NCBI RefSeq assembly: GCF_000495475.1
Contig: NZ_ASGZ01000060.1
Coordinates: 1-64,000 of the forward strand
Origin: Candidatus Halobonum tyrrellensis G22
GTDB taxonomy: Archaea > Halobacteriota > Halobacteria > Halobacteriales > Haloferacaceae
Length of the DNA: 64,000 bases
Reading direction: 5' to 3'
Below the pieces are notes generated by a model. It was not told the DNA's origin. It did no database searches and saw nothing but the letters and a program-made list of their open reading frames with translations. This document shows, in pieces, positions 18,827 to 31,133 of the stretch (position 1 is the first letter of the stretch; every line of letters starts with the position of its first letter). The position numbers and the translations under genes are program-made.

Positions 18827-18970
18827 CTACCCCCCGGCGACGCCGTACGCCGACCCGCCGCGGCGCCTCCGCCGCCCGAGATAGAACGCGAGCATGGCTA
18901 GCCCGCCGAGTAGGAGCACGAAGGGGAAGCCGACGACGAACCCGACGGCCCACGTGTCGGCGGTGTCCAT
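18827..18970 (-). CDS. 47-residue single-pass membrane protein
   Basis: Read from ATG 18970 (MDTADTWAVGF); an upstream in-frame ATG at 19048 would add 26 residues. One strong transmembrane helix (GFPFVLLLGGLAMLAFYL) is followed by a basic patch (GRRRRRGG), so the C-terminus should be cytoplasmic. No family recognised. It sits between the CPBP protease and mutS on the same strand. Support is limited to composition and the clear topology signal. Confidence 0.45.
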   Translation of the reverse strand: MDTADTWAVGFVVGFPFVLLLGGLAMLAFYLGRRRRRGGSAYGVAGG

Positions 18971-19100
18971 CCGCCGGTCGCGGGCGTCACGGTAGCTCCA
19001 GGGGGCGCCGAGAAGGGCGACCAGCGCGGGGACGGTTCTCTCGACCACGACGGGGAGTTCGGGTCGCCACCACGCAACTGCCGTGAGCGGGCGTCACCCG

Positions 19101-19823
19101 CTACAGCGCGGTCAAGAGCGAGGCGGTGCTCAGGAGGTTCACGAGGACGTGCGCGACGGTGCTGCTGGTCGTCCCGTACCTGGCGCGGAGCGCGCAGAAG
19201 ACGACCGCGAGGACCGCCAGCGAGAACACCCTGAACGGCATGGCCGCCAGGTCGACGACCAGGTGTTTCGCGACGAACCCGACCGCGGTCACGCTGACCG
19301 CGACGGACGTCCCGTACGCGTCGGTGAGTGCGGTCTGGATCACACCGCGCCACGCCAGTTCCTCCGCGACGGGGACGACGACACCGTTGCCCAACAGGAA
19401 CAGCGCGACGACCCACGCCGGCAGGCCGGCACCGCCCGACCCGCCGGCCAGCCCGCTCGACGGCTGGCTCCCCGCCAGCGACGCCGCGAAGAGCGCGGCC
19501 GCCGCGACGGCGACGTACGCGACGAACCCGGCGACGCCCGTCCCGACCGCCCGGCGGGAGAGACGGTAGTCCCAGTCCGCGGGGTCGACCCCCGCCCGGC
19601 GGCCGAGGAGCGCGACGGCCGCGGCGATCAGCGGGAACCCGACGACCATGACCACCGCGTCGGCGCCCAGCGACGTCCCGAGTTTCGGTGCCAACAGTGC
19701 GTAGGCGAGCCCCCGGCGGAGCGCGAACTCCGCGAGCACCCACAGCAACATCGCGCCCGCGGCGACCGCCGGTAGCGGGAGCCGCCGGTCCGCGCCGGCC
19801 GCGGCCGCGCTCGGCTCACTCAT
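19101..19823 (-). CDS. CPBP family intramembrane metalloprotease
   Basis: 240-residue protein with about seven hydrophobic helices. The CPBP/Abi active-site signatures are present: EELAWRG (EExxxR), FVAKH (FxxxH) and HVLVN (HxxxN/B). The family includes CAAX proteases, bacteriocin-immunity proteins and membrane-anchored regulators. It is third in an operon with an XRE repressor (8-base overlap) and a DUF2178-like membrane protein, and shares the operator array upstream of that operon. It may cleave or regulate a membrane partner encoded in the operon; that is inference from context. Confidence 0.9.
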   Translation of the reverse strand: MSEPSAAAAGADRRLPLPAVAAGAMLLWVLAEFALRRGLAYALLAPKLGTSLGADAVVMVVGFPLIAAAVALLGRRAGVDPADWDYRLSRRAVGTGVAGFVAYVAVAAAALFAASLAGSQPSSGLAGGSGGAGLPAWVVALFLLGNGVVVPVAEELAWRGVIQTALTDAYGTSVAVSVTAVGFVAKHLVVDLAAMPFRVFSLAVLAVVFCALRARYGTTSSTVAHVLVNLLSTASLLTAL

Positions 19824-20031
19824 CGGCGAGCCGCCCGTCGAGTTCGGGGTCGAACAGCTCCTCGACGCGGCAGTCGAAGTGGGCGGCGAGCTTGAACGCG
19901 AGTTCGAGCGACGGGTCGTACCGCTCGCGTTCGATCGCGTTGATCGTCTGCCTGCTCACGTCGACCGCCACCGCGAGGTCGGCCTGGCTCATGTCGGCGG
20001 CCTCCCGGCGCTCCCTGACCCCGTTGTTCAT
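19816..20031 (-). CDS. XRE/Cro family helix-turn-helix regulator
   Basis: 71-residue minimal HTH_3 protein: MNNGVRERREAADMSQADL, then VDVSRQTINAIERERYDPS, the classic Cro-like HTH with recognition helix SRQTINAIE. It has no extra sensor domain, so it should act as a small dimeric DNA-binding repressor. Its start overlaps the upstream DUF2178-like gene by 4 bases (ATGA) and its end overlaps the CPBP gene by 8. The dyad GTAAAGC-GT-GCTTTAC sites before the operon are the obvious candidate autoregulatory operators. Confidence 0.93.
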   Translation of the reverse strand: MNNGVRERREAADMSQADLAVAVDVSRQTINAIERERYDPSLELAFKLAAHFDCRVEELFDPELDGRLADE

Positions 20032-20450
20032 CGGCGCGAGCGGACGTAGCCGTACGCCAGCGCGAACACGCCGAACAGGGCGACGTAGCCGTACAGCGCG
20101 CCGCGAACTTCGGGCGGGACGGTGTAGTCGGTCACGTGCGGCACCAGCCGTGCGACCGACGCGCCGAGGATCAACACGACCGCGAACACGTTGAGCGTGA
20201 GCTGGCTCGCCCGGCGTTCGAGCGTGGCGTCGCGTTCGTCGAACAGCGTCACCGGCGCGCCGAACAGCACGGCGAACAGGCCGACGGCGCACAGCAGGTA
20301 CGCCGCCTCGGCGGCGACCGGGTAGCCGGTGGCCCTGAGCGCGAGGTTGGCGGCGACCCCGCCGAGGACGAGGCCGCCGAGCAGTCGGCGGTAGCGGCGT
20401 CGCGTCGAGAGTCGGTCCGTGGGGGTGGGCTCCGTCGAGTTCGTGGGCAT
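20028..20450 (-). CDS. DUF2178-like membrane protein
   Basis: 140 residues. After a charged N-terminus come four predicted membrane helices: about 24-40 (LLGGLVLGGVAANLAL), 47-70 (AAYLLCAVGLFAVLF), 85-106 (LTLNVFAVVLILGASVARL) and 117-136. The loop FDERDATLERRASQL is the feature that recalls DUF2178 proteins, which are regularly paired with a small XRE regulator in archaea. First gene of the DUF2178-XRE-CPBP operon. Function unknown; a membrane target or sensor for the other two is plausible. Confidence 0.8.
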   Translation of the reverse strand: MPTNSTEPTPTDRLSTRRRYRRLLGGLVLGGVAANLALRATGYPVAAEAAYLLCAVGLFAVLFGAPVTLFDERDATLERRASQLTLNVFAVVLILGASVARLVPHVTDYTVPPEVRGALYGYVALFGVFALAYGYVRSRR

Positions 20451-20805
20451 GAGCGTGCGTGGAAGGGGGTTTCGAGTGGTCGGAGGGCTGTCGCGTCAGC
20501 GTCGTTCCGTCGTCCGAGTGTAAAGCACTGTTTCCGTAAAGCGTGCTTTACAGTAAAGCGTACTTTACACTCCCACTTAGCTCTGTCGCCGCACCGGGTC
20601 GGCGCCAGGCCGGACGGTCGCGCCGGACCGGCGTCGGACCGGGTCCACCGACGGGTCGGACCGACGCCGGGGGCCTCGGATCGACCGGCCGCGTTCCGGT
20701 CCGCGGCGTGCACGGGGGCGGCAGAGTTAGGTCCGTGCGGACCGATACCGGGCTTGTGAACGGCACCCAAGGAACCATTCACGCGGGTGTGCGTCTCCCC
20801 GACCA
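20451..20805. other. 355-base divergent intergenic region
   Basis: Separates the XRE operon (leftward) from the moxR operon (rightward). Apart from the operator array at 20516-20572, I see only GC-rich non-coding sequence. The moxR side has no clear TATA box; GTTAGG at 20723-20728 is a weak candidate. Confidence 0.5.
20516..20572. promoter_or_regulatory. concentric palindromic operator array
   Basis: A 57-base array. An inner perfect dyad GTAAAGC-GT-GCTTTAC (20536-20551) is followed by GTAAAG-CGTA-CTTTAC (20553-20568) and preceded by a half-site GTAAAGC (20520-20526), with 16-17 base spacing. The ends form a perfect 10-base inverted repeat, GAGTGTAAAG (20516-20525) and CTTTACACTC (20563-20572), centred within a base of the inner dyad. 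It lies 66-122 bases before the start of the DUF2178-XRE-CPBP operon and probably binds several dimers of the encoded XRE protein. Confidence 0.75.
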
Positions 20806-21765
20806 ATGAGTGACGCTGACACCGACCTCGACGGTCGGGCGGCCCTCCCCGTCGACGAGGCGGCGGACCTGGTCGACCGTGTGACGACGAACATCCAGCG
20901 GGTCATCGTCGGCAACGACGACGCCGTCGAACATCTCATGGTGACGCTGCTCGCCCGGGGACACCTCCTGTTGGAGGACGTGCCCGGCGTGGGGAAGACG
21001 ATGCTCGCGCGGTCGCTCGCGCGGTCGGTCGACTGCGAGTTCAAGCGCGTCCAGTTCACGCCCGACCTCCTGCCGTCGGACGTGACGGGCGTGAACGTGT
21101 TCAACCAGAAGACGGGGGAGTTCGACTTCCAGCCCGGTCCGGTGTTCGCCAACATCGTCCTCGGCGACGAGATCAACCGCGCGCCGCCGAAGACCCAGTC
21201 GGCGCTGTTGGAGGCGATGGAGGAACGGCAGGTCACCGTCGACGGCGTGACCCGCGAGTTGCCCGACCCCTTCACCGTGATCGCGACCCAGAACGACGTC
21301 GAACCCGGGCGGACGTACGAACTCCCGCTCGCGGAGGTCGACCGGTTCATGAAGAAACTCCGGCTGGGCTACCCGGACGCCGCCGACGAGACCGCGCTGC
21401 TCGACCGGACGGCGGGCGAACACCCAATCGAGTCGCTCGACCCCGTGGCGACGGTCGAGGGACTGCGGCGGGCGCGGACGACCGTCGGCGACGTCGAGGT
21501 GAGCGAACCCGTCCGCGCGTACGTCACCGCGCTCGCCAACTACACGCGCGAGAACGCCCAACTCGGCGTCAGCCCCCGCGGGAGTATCGCGCTCGTCAGG
21601 GCCGCGCAGGCCCGCGCCGTCGTCGACGACCGCGACTACGTGGTCCCCGACGACGTCCAGACCGAGGCGCCCTCCGTCTTCGCCCACCGCATCCGCCCCC
21701 GAACGGGCGGCGAGACCGGCGCCGACGTGGTCGCGGGCGCGCTCGACGACGTCCCGGTGGAGTGA
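20806..21765 (+). CDS. MoxR family AAA ATPase
   Basis: 319-residue MoxR protein. Walker A region is EDVPGVGKTMLARSLA, Walker B GDEINRAPPKTQSALLEAMEE, sensor FTVIATQND, and the lid has SPRGSIALVRAAQA. All are hallmark MoxR segments. These ATPases act as chaperones that assemble or insert metal or cofactor into partner proteins, usually those with VWA or DUF58 domains. The DUF58 protein is encoded 6 bases downstream, followed by the transglutaminase, giving the standard MoxR-DUF58-TGase operon. Start ATG 20806 is preceded by a run lacking a Shine-Dalgarno sequence. Confidence 0.95.
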   Translation: MSDADTDLDGRAALPVDEAADLVDRVTTNIQRVIVGNDDAVEHLMVTLLARGHLLLEDVPGVGKTMLARSLARSVDCEFKRVQFTPDLLPSDVTGVNVFNQKTGEFDFQPGPVFANIVLGDEINRAPPKTQSALLEAMEERQVTVDGVTRELPDPFTVIATQNDVEPGRTYELPLAEVDRFMKKLRLGYPDAADETALLDRTAGEHPIESLDPVATVEGLRRARTTVGDVEVSEPVRAYVTALANYTRENAQLGVSPRGSIALVRAAQARAVVDDRDYVVPDDVQTEAPSVFAHRIRPRTGGETGADVVAGALDDVPVE

Positions 21766-21771
21766 CCCCCC

Positions 21772-26793
<5,022 letters not shown>

Positions 26794-26872
26794 CCGGATC
26801 GGCTGGTATCGACCGGGCGGTGAAAAGTCCTGTAGCCGCCATCTCCGGTCGGCGTTTCGGGTCGCCGGCCGC

Positions 26873-27247
26873 TCAGAACGGTGCGTCCGGCCCCTCGTCG
26901 GCAGCGCCGTCGCCCGAGGCGTCGGGACCGCTCGCCGACGAGAGGTCGCCCTCCCACTCGGTGATGCCGCCCGCCATGCTCTCGACGGTGGCGTCGGCCG
27001 TCCCCTCGTAGGACTTGATCAGTTTCGCCGCCTGCACGCTGGCCTTGCCGTGCGGGCAGACGGTGACGATGCGGTCGGCGCCCGCCAGCCGGTCGACCCA
27101 GTCGGGCAGGCGTTCGAACGGGACGTTCTCCGACCCGGGGATGTGCTCGCGGGCGAACGACCCCTCGTTGCGGATGTCGACCACCCGCACGTCCTCGTCG
27201 CCAGCGATGAGTTGCTCCACCTCGCCGGACGATATCTCGCCGTCCAT
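26873..27247 (-). CDS. rhodanese-like sulfurtransferase domain protein
   Basis: 124 residues from ATG 27247 (MDGEISSGEVEQLI). An upstream ATG at 27274 would add nine residues. Single rhodanese domain: VVDIRNEGSFAREHIPGSENVPF, then the active-site loop VTVCPHGKAS with Cys64. The loop length suits a thiosulfate or persulfide carrier. An acidic tail follows. Stand-alone single-domain rhodaneses typically shuttle sulfane sulfur in tRNA thiolation or cofactor synthesis. No such genes adjoin it, so the partner is unknown. Confidence 0.92.
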   Translation of the reverse strand: MDGEISSGEVEQLIAGDEDVRVVDIRNEGSFAREHIPGSENVPFERLPDWVDRLAGADRIVTVCPHGKASVQAAKLIKSYEGTADATVESMAGGITEWEGDLSSASGPDASGDGAADEGPDAPF

Positions 27248-27374
27248 ACCCGGTCGAACCCGGTCGCCGGGCAAAAACGCGTCGGGCCGCCGGCGGGTGG
27301 ACCGATCGGCCGGTCGGCGTCGGGGCGAACGGTCGGGTCGGTCGGCGTCGGGGCGGGCCGGTCGAGTCGGCCGG

Positions 27375-28010
27375 CTACAGGTGGCCGGTCTCGCGCGCCC
27401 ACAACAGCGGGGTCACCGCCCACCCGACGCTCCGGTCGGCGAGCGTCTCCCGCACCGCCGCCGCGACGGGCACGCGGTGGACGGTTATCTCCTCGCCGTC
27501 GTCGGGGTCGGACGCCCCGGGCGTCAGGTCCGTCGCGTAGACGACGTGTTTGGTGTTGCGTGTCCACACCGACGGGTGGTACGAGCCGAGCAGTTCGACG
27601 CGGCCGGCGCGGAACCCGGTCTCCTCGCGGAGTTCCCGCTCGGCGGCCGCCGTCGGCTCCTCGTCCGCCTCCACCTGCCCGCCCGGGCACGTCCGGAAGC
27701 GGCGGCGGAAGCGCGGGCGGTACTCCTCGACCAACACCACCTCGTCGGCGTCGGCGTCGTGTGCGACCACCGACACCGCGTCCGCCGGGTCGACCCAGTA
27801 GTAGCGCGCCGCCCGCCCGTCCGGGGGTTCGACCGCGTCGTACCCCGCGTCGAACCACGGCGTCTCGTACTCGGTGGTGACGCCGCCGACGGGCCACTCG
27901 GGGGCGCCGTCGGAGCCGTCCCACGACTCGGCGTCGTCGGCATCGGCGTCCGGGTCGGCATCGGCGTCGGGAGTCGAGTCGGCGTCCGACCCCGGGTCGG
28001 AGCCGGTCAC
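27375..28010 (-). CDS. Nudix hydrolase (ADP-ribose pyrophosphatase-like), copy 1
   Basis: 211 residues. A disordered Asp-rich N-terminus (about 1-35) precedes the Nudix fold. The complete box runs G111 to F133 (GQVEADEEP, then RELREETGF), and VVLVEEYRPRFRR upstream of it is typical of ADP-ribose/nucleotide-sugar pyrophosphatases. It overlaps the following Nudix gene by 4 bases. The two proteins share the layout W-x-x-x-x-YETxWxxAGYDxVExPDG and are tandem duplicates. Expected reaction: hydrolysis of NDP-X to NMP and phospho-X with Mg2+. Confidence 0.9.
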   Translation of the reverse strand: MTGSDPGSDADSTPDADADPDADADDAESWDGSDGAPEWPVGGVTTEYETPWFDAGYDAVEPPDGRAARYYWVDPADAVSVVAHDADADEVVLVEEYRPRFRRRFRTCPGGQVEADEEPTAAAERELREETGFRAGRVELLGSYHPSVWTRNTKHVVYATDLTPGASDPDDGEEITVHRVPVAAAVRETLADRSVGWAVTPLLWARETGHL

Positions 28011-28693
28011 AGCAGCCCCTCGTCGGCGGCCAGCAGGACGCCCTCGACGGTGGCGTCGTTCGTCGGCTCCTCGCGGGCGACCCGGACGGCGTCGTCGACG
28101 GGCACCGCCCGCGGGGTGAGGAACTCGTTGTCGTCAAGCGACTGCTCGACCGGGGTGAGGTCCTCCGCGAACACGAACGCCCGGCGGTGTCGCAGCAGGC
28201 CGGTCGAACACCACAGCGTCTGGAGCAGCGACGTGCTGCCCGCGCGGAACCCGGTCTCCTCCTCCAGTTCCCGCTCTGCGGCCGCCGTGAACGACTCCCC
28301 CGCCTCCACGACGCCCGCCGGGAGCTCCGTCTGTGTCCCCCGCACCGTCGGGCGGTACTGCTCGACGAACGCGATGCTGTCGTCCGCGCGCGCGACCACC
28401 ACCACCGCGGTGGCGAGCTCCGCCCAGTAGTAGCGCTTCGTCGACCCGTCGGGCTGTTCGACCAGGTCGTACCCCGCGGTCACCCACCCCGTCTCGTACT
28501 CGACGGCGCTGTCGACGACGGGCCACTCGGGGTCGCCCGGCCAGTCGTGCCGCCGGCCGTCGTCGAACGCCGGCGCGTCGTTCCCGTCGGCCGCGCGGCC
28601 GCCGTCGGCCGCCGTCCGTCCCCCGTTGCCGCTACGGTCCCGCTCGGTCCCGGTCCCGGCTCCGCCCGTCCCCGCCTCGTCTCGGTCGGTCAT
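28007..28693 (-). CDS. Nudix hydrolase (ADP-ribose pyrophosphatase-like), copy 2
   Basis: 228 residues. A Gly/Asp-rich N-terminal extension (about 1-45) precedes the Nudix domain; the complete box is G127 to F149 (GVVEAGESF, RELEEETGF). FVEQYRPTVRGTQTELPAG matches the ADP-ribose pyrophosphatase substrate loop. Upstream gene of the tandem pair and overlapping the small membrane-anchored protein before it by 4 bases. Divergence from copy 1 in the box flanks and C-terminus suggests different substrates rather than a recent copy. Confidence 0.9.
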   Translation of the reverse strand: MTDRDEAGTGGAGTGTERDRSGNGGRTAADGGRAADGNDAPAFDDGRRHDWPGDPEWPVVDSAVEYETGWVTAGYDLVEQPDGSTKRYYWAELATAVVVVARADDSIAFVEQYRPTVRGTQTELPAGVVEAGESFTAAAERELEEETGFRAGSTSLLQTLWCSTGLLRHRRAFVFAEDLTPVEQSLDDNEFLTPRAVPVDDAVRVAREEPTNDATVEGVLLAADEGLL

Positions 28694-29076
28694 GGTTGGA
28701 CGACCGATACCCGGTAGCGCGTCCCGTTGTAGCTGACGACCACGGCGTCGTCGGTGGTCGCGTTCGCCGGCGCGAACTGCCGGACGGAGCGGTACTCGTC
28801 GAACGGGGAGTTGGCGAACGCCTCCTTCACGCCGAACCGCCCCCGCTGGTAGGGCTCGGACCGGCCGTCGTCCGAGCCGAGCGCCCCGAACAGGTAGGGG
28901 TAGCGCCGCTCGGAGTAGTCGGTCACGTTCACCGCCGGGCCGTCGCCGTCGGCGGGGGTCGCCGTCAGGTAGTACGGGTCGCCCGACCCGAGGTACGACG
29001 GCACCGCCCCCAACGCGAGCAGCAGGAGGAGGACCGCGAGGACGCCGGCCGCGAACAGCCGGGTGACACGTCGCAT
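28690..29076 (-). CDS. membrane-anchored small protein of unknown function
   Basis: 128 residues. An N-terminal basic stretch (MRRVTR) is followed by one hydrophobic helix (LFAAGVLAVLLLLLALGAV), i.e. a signal anchor or uncleaved signal peptide. The extracytoplasmic part has two Asn-x-Ser/Thr sequons (NVTDYS, NATTDD, NGTRYR). No family recognised. First gene of the apparent operon with the two Nudix hydrolases (4-base overlap). Confidence 0.7.
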   Translation of the reverse strand: MRRVTRLFAAGVLAVLLLLLALGAVPSYLGSGDPYYLTATPADGDGPAVNVTDYSERRYPYLFGALGSDDGRSEPYQRGRFGVKEAFANSPFDEYRSVRQFAPANATTDDAVVVSYNGTRYRVSVVQP

Positions 29077-29107
29077 GCCCGCCGTTGGGGCGTCGCGCGC
29101 AAACCCG

Positions 29108-29734
29108 TTACGACTCGCCCGGCCGGTCGGGTCCGCCCGACCCGTCCGACTCGTCCGCATCGCCGGCGCCGTCGGCTCTCCCCGCTCCGTCCGCCGCGTC
29201 CGCGTCCGCCCCCGCCGACGCCCCGGCGTCGTCGACGCCGAGGCGCTCGCGGTACACCGCGCCGAACGCGCGCCGGCGGAGCGTCCCGACGGCGGCGTCG
29301 CGTTCGTCCTGGTACGTCGCCGCGACGACGAGTCCGCCGCCCGGCGTCTCGTTCGCCTCGCTCGCCCCGACCGCACCGTCGGTCCCGGCCTCCGCGCCGT
29401 CCACGTCGCCCGCCCCGGCGAACGGGACGGGGTGCCAGACCACCCGGTCGACGTTGTCGCTGCCCGCCACGTCCGCCTCGTAGTCGGGGTGGTCGGCCAG
29501 CCAGCCGTCGAACTCCTCGCGCGTCCCGACGTGCACCCGGAGCAGCGACGCGAACAGCGCGTCGCGGACCGTCCCGACCACGTCGCTCGTCACGCGCTCG
29601 CGGTACTCCTCGCGGTCGAACTCCATCGCCTTCGCCGCCTCGCGGGTGGTCACCTGCGCCGCCGGTCCGAGTTCCTCGTACGCCTCCCGCGCCGCCGCGG
29701 CCGTCTCGGGTGCGAGCGTGCCCTCCGTGTCCAT
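29108..29734 (-). CDS. DUF5809-like haloarchaeal protein
   Basis: 208 residues from ATG 29734. The N-terminal helical part (LAPETAAAAREAYEELGPAAQV, a span of about 22 residues; then AAKAMEFDREEYRERV) looks like a small winged or helical domain. A beta-rich core follows (VVWHPVPFAGAGD, LVVAATYQDERDAAV). The C-terminal 50 residues are Asp/Ala/Gly low complexity. It adjoins the DUF5810-like gene on the same strand, an association I recall as conserved in haloarchaea. Function unknown. Confidence 0.75.
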   Translation of the reverse strand: MDTEGTLAPETAAAAREAYEELGPAAQVTTREAAKAMEFDREEYRERVTSDVVGTVRDALFASLLRVHVGTREEFDGWLADHPDYEADVAGSDNVDRVVWHPVPFAGAGDVDGAEAGTDGAVGASEANETPGGGLVVAATYQDERDAAVGTLRRRAFGAVYRERLGVDDAGASAGADADAADGAGRADGAGDADESDGSGGPDRPGES

Positions 29735-29807
29735 ACCGACCCTGCGGCTGGCCGAACCAAGAGTCGTTTCCTTCTGGCGTGCCGGGCGCCCGCGGCGTCC
29801 GGTCGCG

Positions 29808-30374
29808 TTACGCGCCGGCGTCGTCGTCGTCACTCCGGTCGCCGTCGCGCGCCGGGTCGTCGGCCGCCCCGTCGCCGTCCGCGGTCCCCCCGCCCCTCTC
29901 GTCGTCGGTTCCGGCCTCGTCCGTTCCGTCCCCGTTCGCCCCGTCTTCGTCCGCGCCGTCGGTCCCGTCGAGTCCGTACATCTCCTCGGTGAGATCCTGC
30001 GCCTCGCTGATCACCGACTCGACGGCGTCGTCGACGACGCCGTCGGCCATCGACTCGAACCCGCCCGCCCCCTCCGCGCCGCCGGCCCCGCCGGCCCCGC
30101 CCGCGGCCGGACCGCGCCCGGCGCCCGGCGAGTGGTCGTGGTCGTGGCCGCCGCCGACGGTGTCCTCGAACACCTCGTCGTACGCCGCCTCGTCGGCGAA
30201 CTCCGTCACCCGGTCGGCGAGGTCCGCCGGTCGCTCCTCGCCCCACCCGGGGGCGTGCTCGTCGAGCCACGCCTCGTGCTCGTCGCTCCGGAGCATCGCG
30301 GTGAACGCCAGGTGGTTCGCCAGGTGCTCGCCGTCGCGCTGGGGGGTGTCACACACCGGACAGGCGTATCCCAT
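29808..30374 (-). CDS. DUF5810-like zinc-binding protein
   Basis: 188 residues from ATG 30374. The N-terminus is a C2H2-like zinc site: YACPVCDTPQRDGEHLANHLAFTAM, with C-x2-C and H-x3-H (given as spans around residues 3-27). A helical middle carries WLDEHAPGWGEE. HDHDHS at about residue 106 is a second histidine patch. The Gly/Ala and Asp-rich C-terminal third is low complexity. Probably a haloarchaeal DUF5810 protein; the zinc-finger start suggests nucleic-acid or protein binding, which is inference. Confidence 0.75.
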   Translation of the reverse strand: MGYACPVCDTPQRDGEHLANHLAFTAMLRSDEHEAWLDEHAPGWGEERPADLADRVTEFADEAAYDEVFEDTVGGGHDHDHSPGAGRGPAAGGAGGAGGAEGAGGFESMADGVVDDAVESVISEAQDLTEEMYGLDGTDGADEDGANGDGTDEAGTDDERGGGTADGDGAADDPARDGDRSDDDDAGA

Positions 30375-30425
30375 GCCCCTCGATGGGACCGCGAGCGGCA
30401 TAAGGTGCCGGCCCCGCCGCGCGGC

Positions 30426-31007
30426 TCAGGCCGGGTCGGCGTCGTCGCCGCGCGCCCACTCGTCGACGTCGAGTAGCATCACGAACGCCGCCTCGCCGTC
30501 GGCGTAGTAGCGGGGGATCCGCCGGGCGGGGTCGAACCCCTCGTCGGCGTACAGCGACTGCGCGCGGTGGTTCGACTCCCGAACTTCGAGTTTCACGACC
30601 GACGCGCCGTCGCCCGCGAGGACGTACAGCGCGCGCCGGAGCAGCGTCCGCCCAAGACCCTGCCCCTGTGCGGCCGGGCGGACGGCGATGTCCTTGACGT
30701 GGCCGATGTCGCGCCCGTGGTTCGGCGTCAGGTCGCCCACCACGTAGCCGAGCACGTCGCCCGCGGCGACGCCGTCGTCGCCCGACCCCCGGTCGGTGCC
30801 CGCGCCGTCGGCGACGAGGAACGCGGGCGCGTCGAGCAGTTTCTCGAACGCCGCGAACGGCCACGGCTGGGTGAACACCGCCTTCTCGACCCGGAACACC
30901 CCGAGCAGGTCCGCCCGTTCGGCGGACCGCACCGTCACCCCCGCGGGTGGGCGGTCCCCGGCGCCGCCGAGACCGTCGCCGCTCATCGGCTCCGTGGGCG
31001 TCGTCAC
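30426..31007 (-). CDS. rimI: RimI-type N-terminal (alpha-amino) acetyltransferase
   Basis: 193 residues, GNAT fold: VRSAERADLLGVFRVEKAVF, then the acetyl-CoA loop RPAAQGQGLGRTLL (about 113-126), and the RimI/Ard1-type C-terminal EVRESNHRAQSLYADEGF and RRIPRYYADGEAAFVML. Archaeal homologues acetylate N-termini of many proteins, including ribosomal ones. A glycine/aspartate insertion at about residues 67-83 (GTDRGSGDDG) expands a surface loop. ATG 31007; the downstream ATG MSGDGLGG is an alternative start. Confidence 0.93.
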   Translation of the reverse strand: MTTPTEPMSGDGLGGAGDRPPAGVTVRSAERADLLGVFRVEKAVFTQPWPFAAFEKLLDAPAFLVADGAGTDRGSGDDGVAAGDVLGYVVGDLTPNHGRDIGHVKDIAVRPAAQGQGLGRTLLRRALYVLAGDGASVVKLEVRESNHRAQSLYADEGFDPARRIPRYYADGEAAFVMLLDVDEWARGDDADPA

Positions 31008-31133
31008 AGATCGACTATGGTAGACCGACGCATAAACACGGCGGCCCGCGCGCGGGTGCGGCGGCTCCCCGAACGGCGGGTGCGAGCCGAAAGAAGAACG
31101 GACCGAGGTCGGGAGTCGGCCGCCGCGGCCGGC

